Assembly: GCF_017873185.1 (NCBI RefSeq)
Contig: NZ_JAGGJX010000001.1
Coordinates: forward strand, 1,213,819-1,277,818
Reading direction: 5' to 3'
Source of the DNA: Metaclostridioides mangenotii
GTDB lineage: Bacteria; Bacillota; Clostridia; Peptostreptococcales; Peptostreptococcaceae
Length of the DNA stretch: 64,000 nucleotides
Shown here: one piece after another, positions 52,894 through 62,943 of the stretch
How the letters are laid out: each line of letters opens with the position of its first letter
Position numbering within the stretch: the stretch's first letter is position 1
Notes under the pieces: model-generated
The model's database searches: none
Told to the model about the DNA's origin: nothing
The model's input: only the letters and a program-made list of their open reading frames with translations
Program-made: the position numbers and the translations under genes

Positions 52894-55164
52894 CTATTGT
52901 TGAAGTTCGTTGTAAATCTCATCTAAGTTCTTAGAGTATTCTCTGTAAGCAGAACCAGATTTACCTTTTAATTCGTCTTTAAGATCATTGTACTCTTCTT
53001 TTAATTCTTCGTCACTCATCTTCTTTGCAGATTTTTTAAATTCATCTATTTTGTAGTCGTAATATTTATCATATTTAGCAATATACGTATCAATCGATTT
53101 TTTTGAAAGTTCACTAGTTCTTTCAGTAGCTTCATTGTAATCGTCAAAATCGCCTGCATCTATTTTGAAGTATCCATTGCTCTTAACTATTTTAGTATCA
53201 ATTCCCTTAGAAGAAAACTTCTCCTGAGCTTCTTTAGCACTACTCTCACTATTGTGAGCTCCAGCATACACTCTGTAGTACTCTCCGCCACCGTCTTTTA
53301 GAGCTTCCATTTCTTTTGCTTTTTTTGCTTCAGCCTCTTTAGCCTTTTTTTCAGCTGCAGCTTTCTTGTCTACTTCTTTTTTTGAACTGTTATTTGAGCT
53401 GTTATTTGTATTTTGGCTCTGAGTTTGAGTGTTATTTGATGCACTTTGATCTGGTCTATTGCTTCCTTTAACTGTTGTAAAGTAAATCACAACTACCACT
53501 GCTACTACCGCTATGGCTACTATAGCATCCCTAACTCTTCTTGTCTTCGGAAGGGCTTCACCATCTACGTCTCTATCGTCTTCGTCATCGCTATTTGAGC
53601 TTACTTGCTCATTAATTACTATATCTTCAGACATTATTTCATCTTCACTATGGCTTGAATTGCCAAAGCTTGTATTTTTTTTGTACTCTTCATTGAATTT
53701 TTCTAAATCTTCAAATCCAGGTACATATACATCATTTTCTAATTCATCACCCTTATGACTCTCTTTATAATTTTCTTTTTCCTCAATACTATCAGCTAAT
53801 TCAACAAACTTATGCTTTTCGTTTCTTTCAACATCTTCTCCATCTTTCTCTCCCATTGATTTAAGTATTTCAAGTTCTTTAAATACTTTTGTCTCTTCTG
53901 GATGAGTATTATTGCTTTTATTATCGTTCATAGCTTGATTTTTGTCGATTTTTTCTTTAGCTGTAACTATCTCTCTTACAGCAAAGCTATCTTTAAAGTG
54001 CTTATTTTTATCTGCATTTTTTATCATATAGACGTATTCATCCATATCTATATCATTAAAACTAGCTACATTTTTCGATGCGATTTCTGAACCCACTATA
54101 TTGCTAAAATTCTTTTTAATTATCTTACAAGCTTCGTTCCATACTTCAAGATTTATAACTGTTTCATCCTTAATAATGGATTTCATGTAGTCCTTGAAGT
54201 TCTTCTCTCCAAATTCACCTATTGCTACTAGTCTCATAGCGCCTTCAATTAGGTCTCTATTCTTATTATTTAAAAACTCGAGAATAATAGATCCCGCAGC
54301 GAAGTCAATTATTCCCTCTGTACCGAATCCTAGAGCTTCATCATTAGTTATATCCTCTAGCTTTAAAATTTTCTTGTACTCATTGTTTATGTACTTTTCT
54401 ATGCTATTCGCACTTAGGCCTCCAAGTTTGGTTAGATACGTAACCTCAACATCGTTTATACCTGAATGCTCACTGTGATCTTTAAACTGATCGTTCTTTT
54501 CTTCAGACACAAGCTCCATTTCCTCTGAGTAGTCAAACTCATCTTCATCATCTAGAGAATCTCCTACAATTTCTGCTTTTGAATCTGATAATATCTTATT
54601 TACACATATAATTATTTCTTTTTTAAGATCTCTCTTTACTTCTACATAGTCTAAATCGTATATAAATTCAAATTCATCTCTATCTAAACTTATTTTTCTA
54701 AATAGAATATTTAAAAGATCTTTGTATAGATTAAGTACCTTATAATCTTTTTCTAGCCTTCTCTTCTTCTCATTAATCTCCATCTTATCATAAGCCAAGA
54801 AGCTTCTTAAATCGTCTACTTTAAGTAGCTTTATATCTTCTTTCATGGCTTTATTTACATACTTTCTACATTTTGCGGTGATTAATTCAAGATCTTTTTC
54901 TAGCTCGTCTATATTAGGTATGTACTTGTCAGTTATCCACTTGCCTATCAAAGGCTCTATGTTTCTAGACAGAGTTTTATAGAATAGTATATTAAACTTA
55001 AGTAGTTCAACATATTTACTTTCATTTAGATCTACTTTTTCGAATTTTTTATTTAGAGTCGCATCCATTTTTTCATTTATCTTAGTCTCTTGTTTTAAGA
55101 AATTCGATGCTACATTCAAAACAGTATTTTTTATTAAGTTATTCTTTTCTTCCAAATTCTCCAC
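52894..55164 (-). CDS. Membrane-anchored protein with C-terminal SPOR domain
   Basis: 756 residues. A cytosolic N-terminal part of about 540 residues, highly charged and helical and of unknown family, leads to one membrane segment (about 546-565, AIVAIAVVAVVVVIYF). Outside follow an Asn/Gln/Ser linker, a Lys/Ala/Glu coiled region, and a SPOR-like domain (about 628-700: EYYRVYAGAHNSESSAKEAQ). A helical tail ends it. SPOR domains bind stem-peptide-free peptidoglycan at septa. The cytosolic part may recruit partners, perhaps the 774-residue neighbour. Confidence 0.78.
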   Translation of the reverse strand: MENLEEKNNLIKNTVLNVASNFLKQETKINEKMDATLNKKFEKVDLNESKYVELLKFNILFYKTLSRNIEPLIGKWITDKYIPNIDELEKDLELITAKCRKYVNKAMKEDIKLLKVDDLRSFLAYDKMEINEKKRRLEKDYKVLNLYKDLLNILFRKISLDRDEFEFIYDLDYVEVKRDLKKEIIICVNKILSDSKAEIVGDSLDDEDEFDYSEEMELVSEEKNDQFKDHSEHSGINDVEVTYLTKLGGLSANSIEKYINNEYKKILKLEDITNDEALGFGTEGIIDFAAGSIILEFLNNKNRDLIEGAMRLVAIGEFGEKNFKDYMKSIIKDETVINLEVWNEACKIIKKNFSNIVGSEIASKNVASFNDIDMDEYVYMIKNADKNKHFKDSFAVREIVTAKEKIDKNQAMNDNKSNNTHPEETKVFKELEILKSMGEKDGEDVERNEKHKFVELADSIEEKENYKESHKGDELENDVYVPGFEDLEKFNEEYKKNTSFGNSSHSEDEIMSEDIVINEQVSSNSDDEDDRDVDGEALPKTRRVRDAIVAIAVVAVVVVIYFTTVKGSNRPDQSASNNTQTQSQNTNNSSNNSSKKEVDKKAAAEKKAKEAEAKKAKEMEALKDGGGEYYRVYAGAHNSESSAKEAQEKFSSKGIDTKIVKSNGYFKIDAGDFDDYNEATERTSELSKKSIDTYIAKYDKYYDYKIDEFKKSAKKMSDEELKEEYNDLKDELKGKSGSAYREYSKNLDEIYNELQQ

Positions 55165-55389
55165 TCCTCAACAATGTATTTTTACTGTAATCTATGTTAA
55201 ATGATCTTTCTCACTTTTTAATTAAAATTCAGATAAGTTTCAATTATTACATACTTACTCATATTCCATTATAACATATCATTTTTTTCAGATAACTATT
55301 TTATTATAACATTTTTTACTATATACGACTTTATAAGTTTCTACAAAAGAAGTTTTTACTTTATTTTTATATTTTTAAAAAAGACAAAT
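55165..55389. other. Intergenic region, nothing recognised
   Basis: AT-rich spacer between the SPOR-protein gene and the glutamate-mutase operon. No ORF with RBS and no RNA motif is seen; the terminator at its right end is listed separately. Confidence 0.4.
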
Positions 55390-55422
55390 AAAAAACCTAT
55401 ATAATTGTACAATTATATAGGT
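55390..55422 (-). terminator. Terminator of the glutamate mutase operon
   Basis: A 28-bp palindrome (ACCTATATAATTGT and its complement, 55395-55422); the minus strand continues TTTTTTATTTG. Confidence 0.8.
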
Positions 55423-55532
55423 AACTATATTTTTATATAAAATTTACAATATAAGGTTTTATAAGTATATTACATTAATTATATCTTAAGGCTATAATCT
55501 AATATTATCACGCTGATATCCCTTTGAATAGA

Positions 55533-56468
55533 TTACATTTCCTTCCAGAAGATCTTATTTAAATCGTCACCTTCAATGTCAGTCCTGCGCTTCCCTACAG
55601 TTCCTACTAAAGAGTATAAATCTATCGAACGGTCGTATTTAAACTCTTTTAACAAATTAAAGTTTTCTATTTCTGATGTGTTTCTAACATGTATCCTTGG
55701 CCCTGTACAATTCACTATCTCTGACTCTCCAATACATATATGTTCTTCATCTCGATAACTAATGTCCAAATTCTTGGATATCATATTTTTTACTTTATTT
55801 TCTAACTCTTCTATATTAATATCAGGTTCTTTCTCAAAGTTTAGAATAAATCCACCCCTGACATCACTATTTATTGGCTTAAATGGTTTTTCATAATCCT
55901 TAGTTAAAACTAAGGTAGTCAAATCTTCCGCAGTATGGGCCATTCTTCGGTATTTTAATGAAGATATAACTATATTGTAGATATCTTTAGGCAGAGGGCC
56001 AAACAGGTTCGGTCTGGTTACTATAATCTCTTCTCCAATACCCAATAGTAAATCTGCATTGATTTTCAAATATGGATAAATCAAATCAAAATGTTCAATA
56101 ATAACCCTTCTACCGTTTTCTAGTGCACCCTTTACAAAATCAACGATTTCATACATCTGTGCAAAAGCCAGTTGAAATCTCATATCTATATGATAAGACG
56201 CATTTCTATAATTTTGATCTAGACCATTGCGAACCTGCATTACCTTATGTATATCCAGTCCATCATCATCATTAGAAAGGTCAACGCCCGGAAACATCCC
56301 CTTTAATATTAGCGATTTACCACTTCCGGAGTCACCGACTATACCGATTAATCTATCCTCATAACTTAAATACCATTGTGAAATCTGATCTCCCATCTTT
56401 AGAAGCCTCTCTCTTCCCCTCGGGGCAAAGTACACAGAGTATATATGAAACTCGTGCAGTGCTCTCAT
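55533..56468 (-). CDS. P-loop ATPase-like protein with AlaRS-type second additional domain
   Basis: About 311 residues. A Walker A motif GIVGDSGSGKSL near residue 40 and RRVIIEHFDLIYPYL as a Walker B candidate are followed by a C-terminal part with HICIGES and CTGPRIHV, possibly the metal site of an alanyl-tRNA-synthetase-like additional domain; I recall homologs carrying that name beside methylaspartate genes. ATG 56468 is chosen because GGAG lies 8 bases upstream. Last gene of the operon; function unknown. Confidence 0.65.
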   Translation of the reverse strand: MRALHEFHIYSVYFAPRGRERLLKMGDQISQWYLSYEDRLIGIVGDSGSGKSLILKGMFPGVDLSNDDDGLDIHKVMQVRNGLDQNYRNASYHIDMRFQLAFAQMYEIVDFVKGALENGRRVIIEHFDLIYPYLKINADLLLGIGEEIIVTRPNLFGPLPKDIYNIVISSLKYRRMAHTAEDLTTLVLTKDYEKPFKPINSDVRGGFILNFEKEPDINIEELENKVKNMISKNLDISYRDEEHICIGESEIVNCTGPRIHVRNTSEIENFNLLKEFKYDRSIDLYSLVGTVGKRRTDIEGDDLNKIFWKEM

Positions 56469-56538
56469 TAAATCATCTCCAAATTTATAATAATATGTTA
56501 TCATTAGAAAATTTTTCTGGGTTAATACTTAAAAAATT

Positions 56539-56853
56539 CTAAAGATCGAATTTGAAATCTAACAGTGGAGAATGCTGTTGGGCTCCATATACATCTGTTT
56601 CTCCAAGTGCTCCTGAACTTATAGGTCTAACTATTGTTATTTTAACTGCCTTGGCAGGATCAAAGTATATAACATCTATTACATCTTTAATATCAATTTT
56701 ATATAATTTTGCAAAAGATTCTTTAGTTATTACATTAGCCTTGGAAAATTTATTATATACTTCAAGTTCAGAAAATATTATATCAAAAGTCAATTCATGG
56801 GGTCCTGAATTCTTACTCCTTATAACATCCGCAACATCAATTAATTTATACAT
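56539..56853 (-). CDS. DUF4387-family protein
   Basis: 104 residues, no membrane segment. LIDVADVIRSKNSGPHELTF, FDPAKAVKITIVRP and GSGALGETDVYGAQQH-like end (SSGALGETDVYGAQQHSPLL) are the family hallmarks. DUF4387 proteins occur beside or fused to AtuA/DUF1446 proteins, here overlapping the AtuA-like gene by 8 bases, so the two likely form one enzyme. Function unknown. Confidence 0.85.
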   Translation of the reverse strand: MYKLIDVADVIRSKNSGPHELTFDIIFSELEVYNKFSKANVITKESFAKLYKIDIKDVIDVIYFDPAKAVKITIVRPISSGALGETDVYGAQQHSPLLDFKFDL

Positions 56854-58231
56854 TATTTAATTCCCCCTTGTTACACATCTTAATTTCTACCGGAAAATAC
56901 TTACATGGATCAGGTGATTCCATTAAACTATATACACTGAACTCGTACACTTCCCCAGCCTTAAAATCTGAAGGAGAAAACGGAAATGCTAAATTGCCCG
57001 CTGTTGAGATTCGACCATCATATCCAAAATGCAATAAGGTAGATCTAGCAAAACTACAGATAGTATTTGCTAATTTTTGTGTCGGTGCCACAGCTTCAAT
57101 AACAATTCCAATCTCTTGACCACTTTCAAAATCTAGATTTTCAAATATACCCATAGCTCCATTTTTACCGTATATCTTAAAATCCAAGAAGAATTCGTTG
57201 GAATTGAAATTTTCAAAGTTAGACCACACCATATCTTTAACTGTATCAATAATCTCGTCTATTTTACTTATCATTATTGAATCTCTAACACCTGCAATAG
57301 AAAGCGTTCTATATCCTACTTTTTTAACTCCTTCTAACTTCACATAGTAAGTGCCATCTGTCGGTATAAAACGACTTCCTCTCACTATAACTGTATTTTC
57401 TTTAGACTGTTCAAATTTAGTATCCGATAAATCCAATATTCCCCCTGGGCCTGGTAGACTAGTTGGGTTGCTCTTTTCGTATAAAGTATGTGCTGCAACA
57501 GACATTGTTGTGCACTTGCGTATAGATGACAATGGCTCTAATTCAAAATGATCTTCTCTTAAATATCCAAACATACAATCGCTTCCACTTCCCGGAGTAG
57601 CAGCAATAGCAGCACATTCTAGTATTTTCCCCATATGGATAGCTAGCCCCTTATCAAAACCTTCTTTAACCGCTAAACATGCAAATACAGCAGGGTCATA
57701 AGTCCTTCCTGCTAAAATTACCTGCGCTCCTCCTTCCAAAGCTTTAAGATAAGGTTCCACACCCATTTGCGCTACAATTCTTACTGAATCTTCAACATCT
57801 TGTTCAGTTGTTTTAGGTGCGGGGTAAAGCTGGTTGACTTTCCCATTTTTTAGTTCCTGCATAACGATAGATTTATCTATTTCTGCTTCAATTATGCCCA
57901 TCTTAAAAGATAGCTGATTTTCTTTAGCAATCTCTTTAAGTATTTCTAGATTCCACTCGAGATGACAATTCGCACCTGATCCACCAGCCGTTCCTATAAT
58001 CACTGGTATATTCTTTTCTACAGCAGCTTTTAGCAAATACTCCATATCTCTTTTAACTGCATTTCTATCGGTAAATGAAACCCCCGCCCCTAGATAGTAT
58101 GGCCCTGGATCTGTTGATCCAGCATCAACCGCTATTACATGAGGATTTCTTTTTATCCCCTCAAGAAAAGATTCCTCTGGAAATCCATAGCCTAATATAG
58201 CTGTAGGTGAAAGTACTCTTAACTCCTTCAT
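56846..58231 (-). CDS. AtuA/DUF1446-family protein
   Basis: About 461 residues. IAVDAGSTDPGPYYLGAG, IGTAGGSGANCHLEWN, AGRTYDPAVFACLAVKEGF and SIAGVRDSIMISKID match the acyclic-terpene-utilisation AtuA/DUF1446 family, whose reaction is unknown. ATG 58231 is chosen: GGGGGG lies about 8 bases upstream; the longer ATG (58255) overlaps mal. Directly follows mal by one base. Position after methylaspartate ammonia-lyase suggests a step on mesaconate or its product. Confidence 0.85.
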   Translation of the reverse strand: MKELRVLSPTAILGYGFPEESFLEGIKRNPHVIAVDAGSTDPGPYYLGAGVSFTDRNAVKRDMEYLLKAAVEKNIPVIIGTAGGSGANCHLEWNLEILKEIAKENQLSFKMGIIEAEIDKSIVMQELKNGKVNQLYPAPKTTEQDVEDSVRIVAQMGVEPYLKALEGGAQVILAGRTYDPAVFACLAVKEGFDKGLAIHMGKILECAAIAATPGSGSDCMFGYLREDHFELEPLSSIRKCTTMSVAAHTLYEKSNPTSLPGPGGILDLSDTKFEQSKENTVIVRGSRFIPTDGTYYVKLEGVKKVGYRTLSIAGVRDSIMISKIDEIIDTVKDMVWSNFENFNSNEFFLDFKIYGKNGAMGIFENLDFESGQEIGIVIEAVAPTQKLANTICSFARSTLLHFGYDGRISTAGNLAFPFSPSDFKAGEVYEFSVYSLMESPDPCKYFPVEIKMCNKGELNNV

Positions 58232-58232
58232 G

Positions 58233-59483
58233 TTAATTACCCCCCATTTTATCATTAAGCATAATTATTCTCTGCATCTCGTTGTAAACAATCATGTATC
58301 CTTCGTCAACACCCATCCCTGGTTTTGCGAGACATTGATCTGGGATTGTCGCCATTGCAATATGTGCACATACTTGAGCTGAACGATCTGTCTCATTGCA
58401 TGTTCCTCCAAGATATGCTCCCATACCATTCTCCTTACAGTACACTACAGCTTCAATAGTATTATTTATTCCGCCTAAATCGGGTGTTTTAATTTGTGCC
58501 ATATGTCCAGATTTATTGTCTGTAAAATAGCGTACATCCTCATAAGTATTGCACCATTCATCCGCAACAATCTCTACGCTAATTCCCTTTTCTTCTTCCA
58601 TACTGCGTATAATTTTCAATGCTTCCATCTGCGCCTCTCTACCGCCGACATCTACAGGCCCTTCTATGCGCAACTTAAATGGTCTCGCTTCTTTTTCTAA
58701 CTCTCCTAAATAATCTACTATTTTTTCAAAGTCCATGTTGAACGCAATTCCTAATGTACCGTAAACATCTATATGAAGTATTGGATAATAATTTCCATAA
58801 GGTCTTTTATCAATAATTCTATCTCTAAGCCATCCAATGTATTCTTTTAATTTTTCACCATTTTTACCGAGTTTTAAATCTACATTATTAATCAAAGCGT
58901 GAGGAAGAATATCTGAAGATTTTAAAATCATTTTATCGGTATTTAAGTATCTATCATCTCCAGACTGTGAAAATATAGGTATTGGTTTATCCGATACTTT
59001 TAGTCCGTACTCTTCAGCTATAATCTGTGCCATTAACTTGTGCTTTGATTTAGCTACAGCATCTAGAACAGCCTGAGTTACACCGTAACGTATAGCTGTA
59101 TGAAGTTTGTTACCTTTTTCATCTTCTAAACCGTCTACCACTTCTGACATCTCCCTAAAAGTTGTGATGTCTTTATCAATAAATATAGGTTTAATACATC
59201 TTTCTATAATCGGTATAAAATCATCAGCTAAAAACAGTGGATCCCTACCTCCTGCACCAGAGTATTGAACAGCTGCACAATCTCCATATGCCACCTGACC
59301 ATCTTCTAATAAAAACATAACAGATATAGATTCACCTGCAACTCTAATACTCTTAAATCCTGGCAACTCAGGTTTACCAACATATGTATTTCCGTCTGCC
59401 TCGGCATCTAGCTTAATAGCTTTTTGATCATCAAAGAAAAAACCTGTCTTACCTTTTGAACAAATCAAATCTATAATTTTCAT
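58233..59483 (-). CDS. mal: Methylaspartate ammonia-lyase
   Basis: 416-residue enolase-superfamily enzyme eliminating ammonia from (2S,3S)-3-methylaspartate to give mesaconate. Metal ligands are in LHIDVYGTLG, RIEGPVD and VADEWCNTY; the catalytic lysine is in IKTPDLGGI, with GGTCNETDRSAQ near the end. Length equals that of the Clostridium tetanomorphum enzyme. GGAGG precedes the ATG. Follows glmE in the operon. Confidence 0.95.
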   Translation of the reverse strand: MKIIDLICSKGKTGFFFDDQKAIKLDAEADGNTYVGKPELPGFKSIRVAGESISVMFLLEDGQVAYGDCAAVQYSGAGGRDPLFLADDFIPIIERCIKPIFIDKDITTFREMSEVVDGLEDEKGNKLHTAIRYGVTQAVLDAVAKSKHKLMAQIIAEEYGLKVSDKPIPIFSQSGDDRYLNTDKMILKSSDILPHALINNVDLKLGKNGEKLKEYIGWLRDRIIDKRPYGNYYPILHIDVYGTLGIAFNMDFEKIVDYLGELEKEARPFKLRIEGPVDVGGREAQMEALKIIRSMEEEKGISVEIVADEWCNTYEDVRYFTDNKSGHMAQIKTPDLGGINNTIEAVVYCKENGMGAYLGGTCNETDRSAQVCAHIAMATIPDQCLAKPGMGVDEGYMIVYNEMQRIIMLNDKMGGN

Positions 59484-59521
59484 ATATACACCTCCTATAT
59501 TTTAGTTACAAATATGTTTGA

Positions 59522-59585
59522 TTTACTGTATTGGTTAACTAATAAACTGTATTGGTTTACTATCTTAATTTACTGTCTTGGCCTT
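59522..59585. repeat. Short tandem repeat at the glmE 3' end
   Basis: On the minus strand units of about 13 bases: GACAGTAAATTAA, GATAGTAAACCAA, TACAGTTTATTAG, an 8-base partial unit TTAACCAA, then TACAGTAAATCAA. The first contains the glmE stop codon. Confidence 0.65.
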
Positions 59586-61030
59586 CCAACTAAATACCCC
59601 TTCCCAATAGCGTAAATATCATCTATAACCATCTGGAAATTCACATCGCGTTTTTCTTTCTTTGCCCTTTCATCAAGTTTAGCTCTGTGAAAATCTATAA
59701 TATCTTTTGAAAAAGGTATATTGCCATATTCTAAGAAACGTACTGCTCCATTATTATCTCTAACTGGCATAACTTTGCCCATATTGTACTTACTTGGTGC
59801 AAATGGAATATCTATGATTCCTGCTTCAAATGATCTGACAGTGCCAATAGCATAATCTCCCTTGCCCAATTCCTCTGTAATAGAAAGTATATTCTCCATC
59901 TCTGCTTCAATGATTCTACACTCATCAATAACTTCTTTAAGACTTAATAAACTTTGATCTTTTAACATAGATACTATCTGCTTTGTTGTTTTTAACCCCG
60001 CTGCGTTTGCTTCTTTTGTAGGTATCCCCACAGCTTCATGTGGTGTCTTAACAATTACTTTTGTTGCTCCTGCAAGGGAAGCCGTAGCAGCTCCCCATGA
60101 TATTACGCTAAAAGCCTTAGATTCATCTTGTGGAAAACCGCCCATCCATTGGTGTAATACAGTTGTGACTGTTACATCAGAGAATCCATTTATATCTAGA
60201 TATTTTTTAGTCATCTTTTTTAAACTTTTAATTGCCGCAATATCTTGAATAATATTGCCGCACTGTCCATATCCGACAGTTATATGTTTGCACCCCTGAG
60301 CAGCAGCTAACAAGGTTTCGATTATAGCAACAACATTAGATATACAAGGTGGTACTAATGTACCAGTCAATGGACCAAATGGCTCTCTATTTATAGTAAT
60401 CCCAGCTTCTTCATATATACCAACCAAGCGGTCACAATACTGCCAATCAAATATGGTCTTTTCTATGGAATGATTTTTTGAATAAGGTATGTTATAAGAA
60501 ATTCCTCCGCCTTCATAAGAGGTAAATCCTCCAGCTATGCAAATTTCAGTCAATAGTCTTGCATCCGGAGTCCCATGGCGTACTTGTACTGGACTTTTAA
60601 CAGCACTAGTTACTTTTCTACATATATCTACGCCGTAATTTACTGCTGGAAAGCCATTGAGCATTGAACGCCCTGATTTTTGACTTTCTTTAATTCCAAC
60701 TTCGGCTTCCTCGTAGCGATTAAGTCGAGTATAGCTATCAATAGTTGTAGGTAGTAAATCTGCCCTACCTTCATCTTCTAGATATTTTAAAAGCTCAATG
60801 TGTTCGTCAACTAGTGCAACTCCTGCACGTGGTTGTATCAATGTCACCCCGTTATTTTCTGCATTATTGAGTTTATCAGAAAAACGCTTATTATCAGGTA
60901 TCTTCTTTTGATATTCCACTGCTTCTTTAAAGTCGATACCTTTTGATGTATTCCATTGATCAAATACTTCTTTTTGTATACTGCAAAATAAATCATCACT
61001 TAATTTTTCATTTCTTAAATCTGTATTCAT
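59570..61030 (-). CDS. glmE: Methylaspartate (glutamate) mutase epsilon subunit
   Basis: 486 residues, catalytic TIM-barrel subunit of adenosylcobalamin-dependent glutamate mutase, which rearranges L-glutamate to (2S,3S)-3-methylaspartate. Conserved [47 protein letters not shown] and [14 protein letters not shown] are present. Length equals the Clostridium cochlearium protein. It needs the sigma subunit at 62500. Lies 109 bases after glmL. Confidence 0.96.
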   Translation of the reverse strand: MNTDLRNEKLSDDLFCSIQKEVFDQWNTSKGIDFKEAVEYQKKIPDNKRFSDKLNNAENNGVTLIQPRAGVALVDEHIELLKYLEDEGRADLLPTTIDSYTRLNRYEEAEVGIKESQKSGRSMLNGFPAVNYGVDICRKVTSAVKSPVQVRHGTPDARLLTEICIAGGFTSYEGGGISYNIPYSKNHSIEKTIFDWQYCDRLVGIYEEAGITINREPFGPLTGTLVPPCISNVVAIIETLLAAAQGCKHITVGYGQCGNIIQDIAAIKSLKKMTKKYLDINGFSDVTVTTVLHQWMGGFPQDESKAFSVISWGAATASLAGATKVIVKTPHEAVGIPTKEANAAGLKTTKQIVSMLKDQSLLSLKEVIDECRIIEAEMENILSITEELGKGDYAIGTVRSFEAGIIDIPFAPSKYNMGKVMPVRDNNGAVRFLEYGNIPFSKDIIDFHRAKLDERAKKEKRDVNFQMVIDDIYAIGKGYLVGRPRQ

Positions 61031-61139
61031 ACAATTAATCGCTCCCTATAAATTATATAGTTCCCATTATTTCTTATAATCAAATTCGAAAATACTTTAT
61101 ATACGTTTAAGAATGATAATATTTAAATGTCAGTTATAC

Positions 61140-62522
61140 TTAATTAATTTCAACAAATTCTTTTTTCATAATATCTAAAGCTATCTCTGGCTCTATTCTT
61201 CCCAATAATCCCATAGCCGCAAAGCAATTTCTTTTATCTAATAAAAATTTAGGACTAATAGGCTTCAATAAATTTATATCAGATTGTACATAGACAGATT
61301 TCTTTAAAATATTTATAGGACTTCGGCTATTTACAACCGAACCCCCTGTACCAATAATATATTTTACTCCAGTCAAATCTTTACCAGTTTGAATTAAAAC
61401 CTCTCCTATAGTTGAAAAAGTGGTCTCAGTAAATCCACAATGTCTCGCTGCAGAAATCCTTATAGCTTCACTTGCCATTGCTTCATCTATATTTTTTTCT
61501 AATCCTGTTGGTAAAATCTCAGGATTTTTACTACAACTTTCGATCCATAAATTAACTTCATCCTCAGTAGCCCCTGATTCAACACATATACGGTCAAGAC
61601 CCGCTTCTTCAACCAAAGAGCTTATACTATATCTAACGCCGATATCCCCTTCTATAGTTCTCTTAGCATAGGGCTCATTTATTCCCTGCATATACACATT
61701 AGGTCTTGATGGATTGCCATCTGACAATGAATAAACATCTGTTGTCGCTCCCCCTACATCATAAGCCATTATTTCGCCCAATCCAGCTTGTTTTTCTGTT
61801 CCCCTACTCAATAATTGCGATGCCTCAAAAACTGCTAGAGGAGTAGGTATAATTTCATAAGCCATAAGTTCCTGAACTTCTTCAAGCCCTTTAGCTGATA
61901 TTATATTTTTAATAAACAAATCGCGTATTGCTTTCTTAGCAGGTAGTATATTTAGCTTATTAAATACTGGCATTACATTTTCACATACAACTGTTTCCTT
62001 TCCAGATCTATTTATTATTTCCGCCGCCTCATCTGAAGCCGATTTGTTACCAGCGATAATCACAGAAAATTTTTTCTCAATTTCAGATATCATTCTAGCA
62101 TTATGGAGTATTACATCTTTATTTCCTCCATCTATTCCTCCCGACAGTAAAACAATCTCAGGTTCTATATTATATATTTCTTGTTGTTCTTTTTTACTTA
62201 ATTCATAAGAATAAGTCTTCAATACTTTTGCACCAGCACTTGTAGCTGCAAGACGCGAAGCTTTAGCTGTTATATCGTCAACTAACCCAGAGGATACCAT
62301 TTTTAGTCCACCTGCTGCACTGCTCGACGCTATCATTTTATCAAAATTGATATTGCCACATTGATTAGTTATTTCATCTAGTGCAGATTTAAAACCATTT
62401 ATTACGTTTGTATCTACGGTGGTAAATGATTTAGCGGTACCTATAATTTCCCTGCTTTCTATATCTATAGCTGTTAGTTTGGTGAATGTACTTCCAAAAT
62501 CAGATGTTAGGTATACTTTCAT
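61140..62522 (-). CDS. glmL: Glutamate mutase accessory protein GlmL (MutL)
   Basis: About 460 residues with an ASKHA-type ATPase fold: [30 protein letters not shown] and [15 protein letters not shown]. GlmL is found between glmS and glmE and is thought to maintain or reactivate the mutase's cobamide. It is not the mismatch repair MutL. ATG 62522 is used, with GGAG 7 bases upstream; it overlaps glmS by 23 bases. A second, RACo-type ASKHA protein in this window serves the methyl-corrinoid system. Confidence 0.93.
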   Translation of the reverse strand: MKVYLTSDFGSTFTKLTAIDIESREIIGTAKSFTTVDTNVINGFKSALDEITNQCGNINFDKMIASSSAAGGLKMVSSGLVDDITAKASRLAATSAGAKVLKTYSYELSKKEQQEIYNIEPEIVLLSGGIDGGNKDVILHNARMISEIEKKFSVIIAGNKSASDEAAEIINRSGKETVVCENVMPVFNKLNILPAKKAIRDLFIKNIISAKGLEEVQELMAYEIIPTPLAVFEASQLLSRGTEKQAGLGEIMAYDVGGATTDVYSLSDGNPSRPNVYMQGINEPYAKRTIEGDIGVRYSISSLVEEAGLDRICVESGATEDEVNLWIESCSKNPEILPTGLEKNIDEAMASEAIRISAARHCGFTETTFSTIGEVLIQTGKDLTGVKYIIGTGGSVVNSRSPINILKKSVYVQSDINLLKPISPKFLLDKRNCFAAMGLLGRIEPEIALDIMKKEFVEIN

Positions 62523-62943
62523 TAGATAACTCCAATCCAAAATCTATTTTAATATCTGAAATGGTGATTTCTGGGGAAGTTCCAGGAGGATAAACTCTAT
62601 CGTATCCCATGTCCAGAAATACTTGTTTAACAGTACCGAAATCTGCTTTACCGACAACTAAATTTCCACCAGCATATAGTTTTATACTTTTTAGTCCAGC
62701 TTCATCACATTTTTGCCTTAACCCTCTACAATCGATTTCCCCATGTCCATAAAGTGATGAAACGACAATCGCATCTGCATCTGATTCTATTGCTGCTTCA
62801 ATAAATTCTTTCTGAGAAACCATTACACCTAAATTGATTACATTAAATCCAGCTTCTGTGAATGCGTAATTGAGTATTTTATTTCCAACTACGTGTACAT
62901 CTGCTCCAATAACTCCTATAACTAAAGTTATTTTTTCTTCCAT
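62500..62943 (-). CDS. glmS: Methylaspartate (glutamate) mutase sigma subunit
   Basis: 147-residue B12-binding subunit. [15 protein letters not shown] carries the DxHxxG motif with the cobalt-binding histidine; [16 protein letters not shown] and [14 protein letters not shown] are conserved. Note the name clash with glucosamine-6-phosphate synthase. It is the first gene of the operon and is preceded by a sigma-A promoter and a leader of about 120 bases. Confidence 0.96.
   Translation of the reverse strand: MEEKITLVIGVIGADVHVVGNKILNYAFTEAGFNVINLGVMVSQKEFIEAAIESDADAIVVSSLYGHGEIDCRGLRQKCDEAGLKSIKLYAGGNLVVGKADFGTVKQVFLDMGYDRVYPPGTSPEITISDIKIDFGLELSNESIPNI

Noticed and set aside
61140..62522. DNA mismatch repair MutL
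   Set aside because: Name clash only; sequence has ASKHA ATPase motifs and sits between glmS and glmE.
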